A stretch of 28,357 nucleotides of DNA, taken from NCBI GenBank assembly GCA_900767135.1, contig CAAFYU010000078.1:1-28357 (forward strand), read 5' to 3'. Within the stretch, counting starts at the first letter, position 1, and each line of letters begins with the position of its first letter. This DNA is from Candidatus Gastranaerophilales bacterium (GTDB lineage Bacteria; Cyanobacteriota; Vampirovibrionia; Gastranaerophilales; Gastranaerophilaceae). Both the position numbers and the translations under genes were made by a program. Under the pieces are notes generated by a model. It made no database searches, had not been told where the DNA came from, and was given only the letters and a program-made list of their open reading frames with translations. Shown here piece by piece: positions 1 to 7,291 of this stretch.

Positions 1-16
1 TATATTCTTCTTTCAT
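1..16 (-). CDS. Start of an unknown gene, cut by the window edge
   Basis: Only the first five codons (MKEEY) are inside the window, so no function can be given. The start is supported by a good ribosome binding site, AGAGGAGA, ending a few bases before the ATG at 16, and by a well-formed promoter just upstream at 50-78. It points away from hppA, which ends upstream of this promoter at a terminator. Confidence 0.6.
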
Positions 17-49
17 AAAATCTCCTCTCTTTTTCATAATCATATATCT

Positions 50-78
50 ATTTTACCATATTTTTTCATCACTTTCAA
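50..78 (-). promoter_or_regulatory. Promoter of the gene at the left edge
   Basis: On the minus strand a -35 box TTGAAA (78-73) is followed after 17 bases by TAAAAT (55-50), close to the sigma70 consensus. The expected transcript start near 43 gives a leader of about 27 bases that contains the ribosome binding site. Confidence 0.6.
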
Positions 79-84
79 GCCTAT

Positions 85-127
85 AAAAAAACACCCACTC
101 CACTTTTTTAGTGAGGCGGGTGTTTTA
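85..127 (-). terminator. Intrinsic terminator of hppA
   Basis: Read on the minus strand, CACCCGCCTCAC and GTGGAGTGGGTG form a 12-position stem with one mismatch and G-T wobbles around a TAAAAAA loop, followed by seven T. It begins about 20 bases after the hppA stop codon and separates hppA from the gene at the left edge. Confidence 0.85.
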
Positions 128-143
128 TATTAGCTTTTACAAA

Positions 144-2567
144 CTATTTTCTTGTAGGAATTCTCATTGCATAGAATGAACGAATTACGAAAATCAATGC
201 AATTACCAAGAAAATCCAACCTGCAATAGGAGCAATATTTCTGAAACTTTCAGAAATAGCGATTTCCATTGCAAGAAGTCCGAACAATGTTGTAAATTTG
301 ATGATTGGGTTCATCGCAACAGAAGATGTATCTTTGAACGGATCACCAACTGTATCACCTACAACAGTTGCTTCGTGAAGCGGTGTGCCTTTTTCTTGCA
401 AATCAACTTCTACGATTTTCTTTGCGTTATCCCAACAGCCGCCTGCGTTTGCCATAAATACAGCTTGGAACAAACCAAATACAGCAATTGCAATCAAGTA
501 GCTTACAAAGAATGCAACAGGTGCAGATGTGCTACCAGATGGAGCTGACAAGCAAGCAAATGCCAATGCAAATGCAAACAATGCGATAAAGATATTTACC
601 ATACCTTTTTGAGCATATTGTGTACAAATTTTTACAACTTCTTTTGAATTTGCAACGTTTGCACTTTTTGAAGATTCATCGTCAAGTTTGATATTATCTT
701 TGATGTATTCAGTTGCAGAATATGCACCTGTTGTTACAGCTTGCATAGATGCACCTGAGAACCAGTAAATTACAGCACCACCTGACAAGAAACCAAGCAA
801 TGTGTATGGGTTCAACATATTCAAAATCATTTCAGGTTCAATACCCAAAGTAGATTTAATTACCAAAATCAATGAGAAAATCATTGTTGTAGCACCTACA
901 ACAGCAGTACCGATAAGAACCGGTTTTGAAGTTGCTTTGAATGTATTACCAGCACCATCATTTTCTTCCAAGTATTTTTTAGCGTTTTCAAAATCAGGTT
1001 TGAAGCCGTATTCTTTTTCGATTTCTTCGCCAACGTTAGGAATATCTTCAATCAAAGACAATTCGTAAACAGATTGAGCGTTGTCAGTAACAGGACCATA
1101 AGAGTCAACTGCAATTGTAACAGGTCCCATTCCTAAGAAACCGAATGCTACCAAACCAAATGCAAATACTGATGGATAAATCATTACTGCCTCAGGAATA
1201 TGAAGAGATGCTACATAAGCAAGTCCCATCAAAAGTACAATTACCATACCAATCCAGAAAGCTGACATGTTACCGGAAACAATACCTGAAAGGATTGTCA
1301 AAGATGAACCGCCTTCACGAGAAGCTGTAACAACTTCTTCTGTGTGTTTAGCTTTTGGAGAAGTAAAGATTTTTGTAAATTCAGGAATCAAAGCAGCACC
1401 CAATGTACCACAAGAAATGATTGCTGAAAGAACTAGCCATAAGTTGTGCCCCATATCAGCCAACAACCAGTGGCTTACGCCAAATGTCATAACAATTGAC
1501 AAAATAGATGTTAACCAAACAAGGTTAGTCAACGGTTTTTCAAAGTCAAATTTATCTGTTTTAGCAGCATAGATTCTGTCAGCTACGCCGTTAATCCAGT
1601 ATGCAACAACTGATGTTACAATCATTAAGAATCTCATAACGAAGATCCAAGTCAACAATTGAACTTGGTTTTCTTTACCAACAACTGCTAACAAGATGAA
1701 TGAAACAAGTGCAACACCGGTTACACCATAAGTTTCAAAACCATCAGCGGTAGGACCAACAGAGTCACCGGCGTTATCACCTGTACAGTCAGCGATTACA
1801 CCAGGGTTTCTAGGGTCATCTTCTTTAATACCAAATTGAATTTTCATCAAGTCAGAACCGATATCGGCAATTTTTGTAAAGATACCACCTGCAACACGAA
1901 GAGCAGAAGCACCCAAAGATTCACCGATTGCAAAACCAATGAAGCAAGCTCCGGCAATTTCACCTGGAACAAATAACAAAATTGTCAACATCAAAATAAG
2001 TTCAACTGATACAAGACAAACACCGATTGACATACCTGCTTTCAAAGGAATATTCAAAATATTCAAAGGGTTTCCTTTCAAAGAAACGAAAGCAGTTCTA
2101 GCATTTGCCAAAGTGTTCATTCTGATACCGAACCAAGCAACGGCATAAGAGCCTAAAATACCGATTACAGACCACGCAAGAATAATCAATACGTGAGATA
2201 AAGGCATATGTTGCAAGTATCCGAAATAGAAAGCGATACAAAGACCGATTAACACTTCTAATACAAACAAAAATTTACCTTGTTGAATAAGGTAAGTTTT
2301 ACAAGTTTCAAAAATTGTGTTACCAACTTCAGCCATAGATGCGTGAACATCTAGTTTTTTAATTCTGAAGAATTCAATAAATCCGAATATCAACCCTACA
2401 ACAGAGATTGCAATACCGATAAGCAACAAGTTAAAGCTTACAGGGCTTGCGTCTTTGATACTCGGAACAACTAAATCAGCTTCGCTTGCAAGAGCCGGCG
2501 AAACACCCATTAGCAATGTAGCCAAAAGAGCCATCAATGCCTTTGGAGAAGTCAACTTTTTAATCAT
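144..2567 (-). CDS. hppA: Membrane-bound ion-pumping pyrophosphatase
   Basis: Polytopic inner-membrane enzyme that hydrolyses inorganic pyrophosphate and pumps Na+ and/or H+ outward. The 807-residue length and many hydrophobic segments fit the family. The substrate-binding stretch GGIFTKIADIGSDLMKI lies near residue 235, followed by EDDPRNPGVIADCTGDNAGD near 250-265, the usual Mg-PPi binding Asp/Asn cluster. Near residue 541 the family's GNTTAA-type segment reads GNTFKATS. A Lys in the position that is Ala in K+-dependent enzymes suggests K+-independent activity (inference). I place the start at the ATG at 2567, not the upstream one at 2588, because AAAGGAGAG sits just before it. The protein then begins with a signal-peptide-like segment ending in ALA-SEA. 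It is transcribed alone, from the promoter at 2619-2647 to the terminator at 85-127. Confidence 0.95.
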   Translation of the reverse strand: MIKKLTSPKALMALLATLLMGVSPALASEADLVVPSIKDASPVSFNLLLIGIAISVVGLIFGFIEFFRIKKLDVHASMAEVGNTIFETCKTYLIQQGKFLFVLEVLIGLCIAFYFGYLQHMPLSHVLIILAWSVIGILGSYAVAWFGIRMNTLANARTAFVSLKGNPLNILNIPLKAGMSIGVCLVSVELILMLTILLFVPGEIAGACFIGFAIGESLGASALRVAGGIFTKIADIGSDLMKIQFGIKEDDPRNPGVIADCTGDNAGDSVGPTADGFETYGVTGVALVSFILLAVVGKENQVQLLTWIFVMRFLMIVTSVVAYWINGVADRIYAAKTDKFDFEKPLTNLVWLTSILSIVMTFGVSHWLLADMGHNLWLVLSAIISCGTLGAALIPEFTKIFTSPKAKHTEEVVTASREGGSSLTILSGIVSGNMSAFWIGMVIVLLMGLAYVASLHIPEAVMIYPSVFAFGLVAFGFLGMGPVTIAVDSYGPVTDNAQSVYELSLIEDIPNVGEEIEKEYGFKPDFENAKKYLEENDGAGNTFKATSKPVLIGTAVVGATTMIFSLILVIKSTLGIEPEMILNMLNPYTLLGFLSGGAVIYWFSGASMQAVTTGAYSATEYIKDNIKLDDESSKSANVANSKEVVKICTQYAQKGMVNIFIALFAFALAFACLSAPSGSTSAPVAFFVSYLIAIAVFGLFQAVFMANAGGCWDNAKKIVEVDLQEKGTPLHEATVVGDTVGDPFKDTSSVAMNPIIKFTTLFGLLAMEIAISESFRNIAPIAGWIFLVIALIFVIRSFYAMRIPTRK

Positions 2568-2618
2568 AATCTCTCCTTTTTTATACAAGTTGTCCTACTA
2601 CTACTTTTCAATACGAAA

Positions 2619-2647
2619 ATTATACCGCAAATTATAATAATATACAA
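2619..2647 (-). promoter_or_regulatory. Promoter of hppA
   Basis: TTGTAT (2647-2642), a 17-base spacer and a perfect TATAAT (2624-2619) on the minus strand. It lies about 50 bases upstream of the chosen hppA start, leaving a leader of about 45 bases that ends in the strong ribosome binding site. Confidence 0.75.
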
Positions 2648-2832
2648 TAGTTTTAAAAGAAAAATTTAGGAAAAATTTTACTCTTTGCAAGAATATTTTA
2701 CATCTTTTAAAAGCTTGTCAGGACAATACAAATAGTCCATATAATTAAATAAATTTGCTTTAAATACGTAACATTTAATTATCTTGGCTATTCCTAAACG
2801 TGTTTTTATTAATTAACTTGTTTTGTGAATTG

Positions 2833-3525
2833 TCAAGAGTTATTGCGTTTGTATTTTTCATACAAATCAGGTCGTTTGGATTGGGTTCTTTTCAAGCTTT
2901 CTTGCAAACGAAATTCCGCAATTTCTTTATGATTGCCGTTTAATAATACCTCTGGAACAGCTAATCCTCTATATTCTCTCGGTTTTGTGTAATGCGGATA
3001 TTCAATCAAACCGTTTGAAAAACTGTCTTCGTCTGCGGATTCAATTTTTCCTAATGTACCTTCTATTTTACGGCTAACAGCATCAATTAAGCATAATGCA
3101 GGAAGTTCGCCACCGGTCAAAACAAAATCTCCAATAGAAATTTCTCTTGGTTTAATAATTTCTCGAATTCGCTCGTCAAACCCTTCGTAATGCCCGCAAA
3201 GCATTACTATTTGGTCGAATTTTGCAAGTTCATTTACGATTTTATCCGTTAATGGTTCTCCCTGAGGTGAAAGCATTACTGTAAGTGAATTTTCGCATCT
3301 TTCAACACTTTCATAAGCATCAACATAAGGTTGAGCCATCAAAACCATTCCAGCTCCGCCACCATAAGGAGTATCGTCAACTTTTTTGTGTTTATCGATG
3401 GTAAAATCTCTTGGATTTACTGTGTTAACGCTCAAAATATCTTTATCAATTGCACGTTTTAGAATACTGAATCCGCAACAGCCATCAACCATTTCAGGAA
3501 AAAGAGTCAACACGTCAAATCTCAT
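2833..3525 (-). CDS. trmD: tRNA (guanine-N1-)-methyltransferase TrmD
   Basis: Methylates G37 next to the anticodon of tRNAs for Leu, Pro and Arg using S-adenosylmethionine, which prevents frameshifting. The 230-residue length is typical. Family motifs are all present: PYGGGAGM at 53-60, GHYEGFDER at 111-119, the AdoMet-binding trefoil-knot loop IGDFVLTGGE at 131-140, the catalytic-Asp region EDSF at 166-169 and PHYTKP at 177-182. Its ATG overlaps the rimM stop codon by four bases (ATGA), so the two are translationally coupled. It is the last gene of its operon. I see no rplS behind it and no convincing intrinsic terminator before hppA's promoter region. Confidence 0.97.
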   Translation of the reverse strand: MRFDVLTLFPEMVDGCCGFSILKRAIDKDILSVNTVNPRDFTIDKHKKVDDTPYGGGAGMVLMAQPYVDAYESVERCENSLTVMLSPQGEPLTDKIVNELAKFDQIVMLCGHYEGFDERIREIIKPREISIGDFVLTGGELPALCLIDAVSRKIEGTLGKIESADEDSFSNGLIEYPHYTKPREYRGLAVPEVLLNGNHKEIAEFRLQESLKRTQSKRPDLYEKYKRNNS

Positions 3526-4034
3526 TCGATTAATCCCTCAATGTTGTTGATAATGATTTTTTTATCTTTTATGCTCACGTCTGTAACAATAGCTTTTACA
3601 AACGGAATTAGAACGATTTTTTTAGCATTTGTCTTAACAGAAAGAAGATCGCTTGCTCCGTTATTTGATACACCGACGACAAAACCTTTCTTTTCTCCGT
3701 TTTGGTCGAAAACTTCAAGACTAACAAGTTCATCTATCAAAAATTCGTCCTCTTCAAGGTTTTCTCTGATAGTTTCTTCTTCAACGTAAAGAAAAGCACC
3801 TTTATATTCCAGAAGTTCATCAATCGAATTTATACCTTCAAATTGAACAAGAGCGATATTTTTGTGCAGTCTTGAATTTTTAATTATCAACGGAAGGTAT
3901 TCGTTATCTTTTTTCACGAAAACTTTATCAAGTGAACAGAAAAAATCCTCTTGATTTTTAGTAAAACCAACCTTGGCTTCACCTTTTATGCCATGAAAAT
4001 TAAGAATTTTGCCAACTGAAACAAATTTATTCAT
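3522..4034 (-). CDS. rimM: Ribosome maturation factor RimM
   Basis: Assists maturation of the 30S subunit, binding S19 and the 16S 3' domain. The 170-residue protein shows the family's order: N-terminal barrel beginning VGKILNFHGIKGE, a middle FEGINSIDELLEYKG stretch, and a C-terminal PRC-barrel with DELVSLEVFDQNGEKKGFV, NNGASDLLSVK and LIPFVKAIVTDVSIKDKK. It starts only five bases after the stop of the zinc-ribbon gene and overlaps trmD by four bases, so the three genes form one tight operon. The usual partners rpsP and the KH-domain gene are not here; the zinc-ribbon protein takes their place. Confidence 0.96.
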   Translation of the reverse strand: MNKFVSVGKILNFHGIKGEAKVGFTKNQEDFFCSLDKVFVKKDNEYLPLIIKNSRLHKNIALVQFEGINSIDELLEYKGAFLYVEEETIRENLEEDEFLIDELVSLEVFDQNGEKKGFVVGVSNNGASDLLSVKTNAKKIVLIPFVKAIVTDVSIKDKKIIINNIEGLIE

Positions 4035-4039
4035 ATCAA

Positions 4040-5245
4040 TTAAGCTTCTTCTTCAACCTTTTTAGGTTTTCTTCCGCGTTTTGGTTTTTCAGCCGGAGCT
4101 TCAGCTGTTTCTTCCACTGCTGCTGCAACTTCAACTTTCACAGGTTCTTCTGCCGGAGTTTCTGTTTTTTCAGCATTAGCTTCTGCCTTGGCAGCTTCTT
4201 TGGCTTTCTTTTCTTCTTCTTTTTTCTTCGCGTTTTCAGCTATTTGTTTTTTGTAATCTTCGGAAAGATCAGGTCTATCTTCGTTCCATCTGTTCAAGCC
4301 CATTTGAGAACGGATAAGACCGATACCTACGTGAACTCTCCATTCGTCCATTTTTAACTGAGCCGCAATTATTTTGTGGCAACCGATTGGAGGCAATGGA
4401 AGTAATGGTTCATATAAATTCTTAATTGCAAACAATTGATCCGGAGAAATCGCCAATTTACGTTTAGGGAACGGCAATTTCGGTAACATCATTTTTTGTC
4501 TTACAAGGTTAATGCCAAAGAAAACTTTTCTTGGTTCCAAACCGATTTTTTCACCGATAACCTCGTGACAATCAGGGTTTGGAAGTGGTAACATCATTTT
4601 GTATAACAATTCAATTTGTTCCAATTGCTCTTTACTTACAAGTAATTGTTTAGGAGCTTTTCTTTGTTGTGGACGTCTGTTGAAATTGTTGTTTCTGTTA
4701 AATCCGTTCGGACGTCTGTTTTGATAGTTTCCTTGGTTGTTGTATCCACCACCTTGGCTTCTATTGTTGTAACCACCTTGTCTTTGATATCCGCCCTGAT
4801 TACGATTTTGATAACCGCCTCTATCACCATAACCACCTTGGTTGCGGTTGTTATAGCCGTTTTGGTTTCTGTTGTTATAACCACCTTGTCTTTGGTATCC
4901 GCCTTGATTACGGTTTTGATAACTACCTCTATCGCCGTAACCACCTTGATTACGATTGTTATACCTATCTTGATTGTAATTATTATAAGATCTTTGAGGT
5001 CTGTTGTAGCCTTGTTGAGGCTGATCATCTCCACCAGCACTATAATAACGAGGAGCTTCGTCGTTTCCACCAGCACTATATCCTTTTAAAGGTTCTTCTT
5101 TTGGAGCCTCAGGAGCAACAGGAGCATCTGACGATGGAGATACCATCATTTTCTTATCAGGATACAGACAATCCGGGCAAATTACTCTTTTGGGGTTCTT
5201 CGTTTCAAACTCACGACCGCATTTGATACATTTGTTTACATACAT
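4040..5245 (-). CDS. Zinc-ribbon protein with RGG/NQGGY repeats and a duplicated helical domain
   Basis: I do not recognise this 401-residue protein as a named family. Four parts are visible. (1) Residues 1-30: a zinc ribbon with CxxC pairs at Cys6/Cys9 and Cys23/Cys26. (2) Residues about 70-195: a low-complexity tract of Asn, Gly, Gln, Tyr and Arg with NRNQGGY, GDRGGY and QRQGGY units, like RNA-binding RGG/prion-like regions. (3) Residues about 203-254 and 266-318: two copies of one roughly 52-residue domain sharing QL-x-x-I-x-x-LY, LPLP, CH and a final GI-x-L-I/V-R-x-Q-M. (4) Residues 319-401: charged Lys/Glu/Ala tail with a KRGRKPKK AT-hook-like end. Its place in front of rimM-trmD suggests a role in RNA binding or ribosome assembly (inference). 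The start has a modest site, AGAGG, nine bases before the ATG. Confidence 0.85.
   Translation of the reverse strand: MYVNKCIKCGREFETKNPKRVICPDCLYPDKKMMVSPSSDAPVAPEAPKEEPLKGYSAGGNDEAPRYYSAGGDDQPQQGYNRPQRSYNNYNQDRYNNRNQGGYGDRGSYQNRNQGGYQRQGGYNNRNQNGYNNRNQGGYGDRGGYQNRNQGGYQRQGGYNNRSQGGGYNNQGNYQNRRPNGFNRNNNFNRRPQQRKAPKQLLVSKEQLEQIELLYKMMLPLPNPDCHEVIGEKIGLEPRKVFFGINLVRQKMMLPKLPFPKRKLAISPDQLFAIKNLYEPLLPLPPIGCHKIIAAQLKMDEWRVHVGIGLIRSQMGLNRWNEDRPDLSEDYKKQIAENAKKKEEEKKAKEAAKAEANAEKTETPAEEPVKVEVAAAVEETAEAPAEKPKRGRKPKKVEEEA
4748..4963 (-). repeat. Tandem 108-bp coding repeat, two units
   Basis: Residues 95-130 and 131-166 of the zinc-ribbon protein are near-identical 36-residue units; they differ at only a few positions, such as Ser/Gly in GDRG-S/G-YQ and Asn/Ser near the end. 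The DNA therefore holds two 108-bp units, within a longer tract of degenerate shorter repeats. This should be prone to copy-number change. Confidence 0.8.
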
Positions 5246-5311
5246 AATAAAAGCCTCTTAATTAAAAAAAATAACGTAATTTTTGGGTTAATACTAAAAA
5301 TAAAGTAAAAA

Positions 5312-5319
5312 TCCTCCTC
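5312..5319 (-). promoter_or_regulatory. Orphan Shine-Dalgarno-like site in the long leader
   Basis: GAGGAGGA lies in the roughly 110-base leader of the zinc-ribbon gene, about 70 bases before its start codon. No ATG, GTG or TTG follows at a usable distance. It may be an upstream ribosome docking or regulatory site, or chance. Confidence 0.3.
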
Positions 5320-5360
5320 AGTAATAAAAAATCGATTTCTAACTCTATATTAATACATGT

Positions 5361-5389
5361 ATTATAGCATGCTTTTAAATTTTTTGCAA
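5361..5389 (-). promoter_or_regulatory. Promoter of the zinc-ribbon-rimM-trmD operon
   Basis: TTGCAA (5389-5384), a 17-base spacer and a perfect TATAAT (5366-5361) on the minus strand. It starts just behind the XRE gene, so the operon is independent of that gene. The predicted transcript begins near 5355 and has an unusually long leader of about 110 bases. Confidence 0.75.
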
Positions 5390-5399
5390 CTAGCAGGAT

Positions 5400-5747
5400 T
5401 CATTCAATCAAATCTATAAAGCTGTTGACTTTTTTAAGATTGCTTTTAGACATAACATTCAATTTTGAGTTAATTTGATAAATTAAAGCACTTTTCCCGA
5501 CATCAATTCGATAAGTGGAATTATCAAAAAAATAGCTTATAGGAACACAGAATACATTTGCAATAATTTCCATTGTTTCAGCAGAAGGTCTGGATTTGCC
5601 GTCCTCTGCTCTTGCAATAGTTCTTCTGTCCAATCCAACTTTTTCGGCAAATTGTTCTTGTGTTAATTTATTAGCACGTCTTAACATAAGAATTTTATCC
5701 GCAATATGACGGGTAGTTTGCAAACATTTTGATTGAATATTTTCCAT
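5400..5747 (-). CDS. XRE-family HTH transcriptional regulator
   Basis: DNA-binding regulator of 115 residues. Residues about 16-76 form a Cro/C1-type helix-turn-helix: LTQEQFAEKVGLDRRTIARAE is the two-helix core, followed by the usual DGKSRPSAETMEIIANVF and a hydrophobic ISYFF turn. The remaining 40 residues may mediate dimerisation. No Shine-Dalgarno site precedes the ATG at 5747. A perfect 6-6-6 inverted repeat (5754-5771) touches the start region and could be an autoregulatory operator. It is divergent from the gene at 5960, which it may control (inference). The target genes are unknown. Confidence 0.85.
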   Translation of the reverse strand: MENIQSKCLQTTRHIADKILMLRRANKLTQEQFAEKVGLDRRTIARAEDGKSRPSAETMEIIANVFCVPISYFFDNSTYRIDVGKSALIYQINSKLNVMSKSNLKKVNSFIDLIE

Positions 5748-5753
5748 ATAGAT

Positions 5754-5771
5754 AGATTAGCAACTTAATCT
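5754..5771. promoter_or_regulatory. Inverted repeat next to the XRE start
   Basis: AGATTA and TAATCT are separated by six bases, about seven bases upstream of the regulator's start codon. Size and position fit an operator for a small HTH dimer, but binding is not shown by the sequence. Confidence 0.35.
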
Positions 5772-5864
5772 GTAAATTACTATGTAACGATTTTGTATAT
5801 ATGTAATATTCTGTCATGTTAAAAGTAATATTAATCACCTAGTAATCCAATTAAAACAATATAT

Positions 5865-5899
5865 TTTAGAATTATTAAGATTTGTAAATATATTCTAAA
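5865..5899. promoter_or_regulatory. Inverted repeat in the divergent intergenic region
   Basis: TTTAGAAT (5865-5872) and ATTCTAAA (5892-5899) are perfect complements with a 19-base spacer. They lie between the XRE gene and the gene at 5960, upstream of the latter. This is a candidate regulator site; chance is possible in such AT-rich DNA. Confidence 0.3.
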
Positions 5900-5959
5900 T
5901 TCACTGCAATTTTTATCACGCAAAACACTTTATATATAAGTAATCAAAAGGAGGATATT

Positions 5960-6448
5960 ATGACATTTTTTGACGGACCACAATTAGGAGGTCCACAAAT
6001 GGATCCAAACGCACATGCACAAGTATATGCAAAAGAAAACGGTATCAGTCTTGACGAGGCAAAAGCTCAATTAAGAGCAAAATTTGGCGACCCACAAAAA
6101 CCAAATTCAATTTTGGCACCAGAACCGCAAAATATTCCAAGCGGAGTAAGCGGCCCTATTTTTACTTATCGTCCAGACGGAACAAATTATAGCTATAATC
6201 CAGCTGATTTTAGCATGCAGACTCCGCAAGATCTGGAAAAACTTGTCAAAAATGAAGCAAAGCGACTTAGAATATCTGAACAGGAGTTTTCATTAGAATT
6301 AGGACTTCCGCCACGCGAAAGAGAAGATAAAACAGAAATGCTTAAAAGCTTAGGAATTCCGCAGGAGATCATTGATAAGGGAGATGATGCGATAAGAAAA
6401 TACGCTGATGATCATGGTATTGATTTACCTGCAAAAGAAAGAAAATAA
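5960..6448 (+). CDS. Unknown soluble protein, 162 residues
   Basis: Not recognised. A strong ribosome binding site, AAAGGAGG, sits before the ATG. The protein has no signal peptide or membrane segment. It starts with a Gly/Pro-rich piece (GPQLGGPQ), then a helical segment NGISLDEAKAQLRAKFGD. A Pro-rich linker follows, then two more helical stretches, LEKLVKNEAKRLRISEQEF and KSLGIPQEIIDKGDDAIRKY. The ISLDEA...L and RISEQEF pieces resemble short helix-turn-helix or UBA-like helices, but this is too weak to name. It is followed by a GC-rich hairpin and then the gene at 6493, probably transcribed from the same promoter. Confidence 0.75.
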   Translation: MTFFDGPQLGGPQMDPNAHAQVYAKENGISLDEAKAQLRAKFGDPQKPNSILAPEPQNIPSGVSGPIFTYRPDGTNYSYNPADFSMQTPQDLEKLVKNEAKRLRISEQEFSLELGLPPREREDKTEMLKSLGIPQEIIDKGDDAIRKYADDHGIDLPAKERK

Positions 6449-6452
6449 TTAA

Positions 6453-6468
6453 GGGGGCATTTGCCCCC
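6453..6468 (+). terminator. GC-rich hairpin between two small genes
   Basis: GGGGGC, a four-base ATTT loop and GCCCCC form a perfect six-base stem directly after the stop codon of the gene at 5960. The following T tract is only TTTT after a CCAAA spacer, so this may be a partial terminator or an mRNA-stabilising hairpin, not a full stop before the next gene. Confidence 0.5.
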
Positions 6469-6492
6469 ACCAAATTTTAAGGAGAGTATAAA

Positions 6493-6834
6493 ATGACAGA
6501 AAATTTTGAAGATCGTCCGTTAAATCCGCCTGAGATGCCCAAAAAAGCATTCTCATTAGACTCATTTGTCGAATGCAAAGATTTGCCCTGTTACAAAAAA
6601 TTAACCGCCGGACTAGGTGTTAATTTCCCATTACAAAGTGACAGCACAAAAATTACATTAGGAGCAGAAGCTCGTGTGAGTGTTTTCAACACCCCCAAAG
6701 GCACAAAAGTAACAAAGGGAGTTTTACCTGCATTGAGAGTAACACAAGAATTGGGCAAAAACGCACAACTTATGGCACGAATATCGCCATCACCATCAGA
6801 ATTTGCAAGAATTGGCGTCCAATTAAAGTTTTAA
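6493..6834 (+). CDS. Unknown beta-rich small protein, 113 residues
   Basis: Not recognised. AAGGAGAG precedes the ATG with good spacing. After a Pro-rich N-terminus, the rest alternates hydrophobic and polar residues: LTAGLGVNFPLQ, KITLGAEARVSVF, VLPALRVTQEL, NAQLMARISPS, and it ends FARIGVQLKF. This alternation and a terminal Phe are typical of outer-membrane beta-barrel strands. However, no signal peptide is present and the protein is too short for a full barrel, so it could be a fragment or a soluble beta protein. It ends one base before the convergent dtd stop codon. Confidence 0.7.
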   Translation: MTENFEDRPLNPPEMPKKAFSLDSFVECKDLPCYKKLTAGLGVNFPLQSDSTKITLGAEARVSVFNTPKGTKVTKGVLPALRVTQELGKNAQLMARISPSPSEFARIGVQLKF

Positions 6835-6835
6835 A

Positions 6836-7273
6836 TCATTTTTCAAGCCAAAAAGTTACAGGGCCGTCGTTAACAAGCTCCACGTCCATCATTGCACGAA
6901 ATTTGCCAGTTTGAACTTTGATATTTTTTTCTTTAAGGTTTTTTACAAAATATTCATACAATTCATTTGCGATGTCAGGACTTGCTGCTTTGTCAAAAGA
7001 TGGACGAGTGCCTTTTTTGCAATCACCGCATAGCGTAAACTGAGAAACAACAAGAATTTCTCCATCAACATCGGTTACTGACAAATTCATTTTGTCGTTT
7101 TCATCTTCAAAAATTCTTAACTTAGTTATTTTTTCGGAAAGTTTATCAGCGTTTTCTTCGCTATCGCCTTTTTCAACACCTAAAAATATCAAAATTCCTT
7201 TGCCAATTTGTGAAATCAATTTATTGTCAACTGTTACAGATGCTCTTTTTACACGTTGTAGTAATGCTTTCAA
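6836..7273 (-). CDS. dtd: D-aminoacyl-tRNA deacylase
   Basis: Cleaves D-amino acids (and glycine) mischarged on tRNA, a proofreading step after aminoacylation. The 145-residue length is exact for the family. Both active-site motifs are present: SQFTL at 77-81 within SQFTLCGDCKKGTRPSF, and the cross-subunit Gly-cisPro loop NDGPVT at 135-140. The start is a TTG at 7273, not ATG, supported by AGGAG eight bases upstream and by the family's usual N-terminus MKALLQRVKRASV. It lies 18 bases after ruvA and is the last gene of dnaA-ruvA-dtd. Confidence 0.96.
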   Translation of the reverse strand: MKALLQRVKRASVTVDNKLISQIGKGILIFLGVEKGDSEENADKLSEKITKLRIFEDENDKMNLSVTDVDGEILVVSQFTLCGDCKKGTRPSFDKAASPDIANELYEYFVKNLKEKNIKVQTGKFRAMMDVELVNDGPVTFWLEK

Positions 7274-7291
7274 CCTATTTTCTCCTAAAAA

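Noticed and set aside
4748..4963. Regular repeats resembling a CRISPR array
   Set aside because: The repeats are in-frame protein-coding units without unique spacers.
4636..5089. Long open frames in other frames and on the other strand of the zinc-ribbon gene
   Set aside because: They mirror the NQGGY repeat codons, giving low-complexity Ile/Thr/Val sequences; the chosen frame has the operon context, zinc ribbon and conserved domains.
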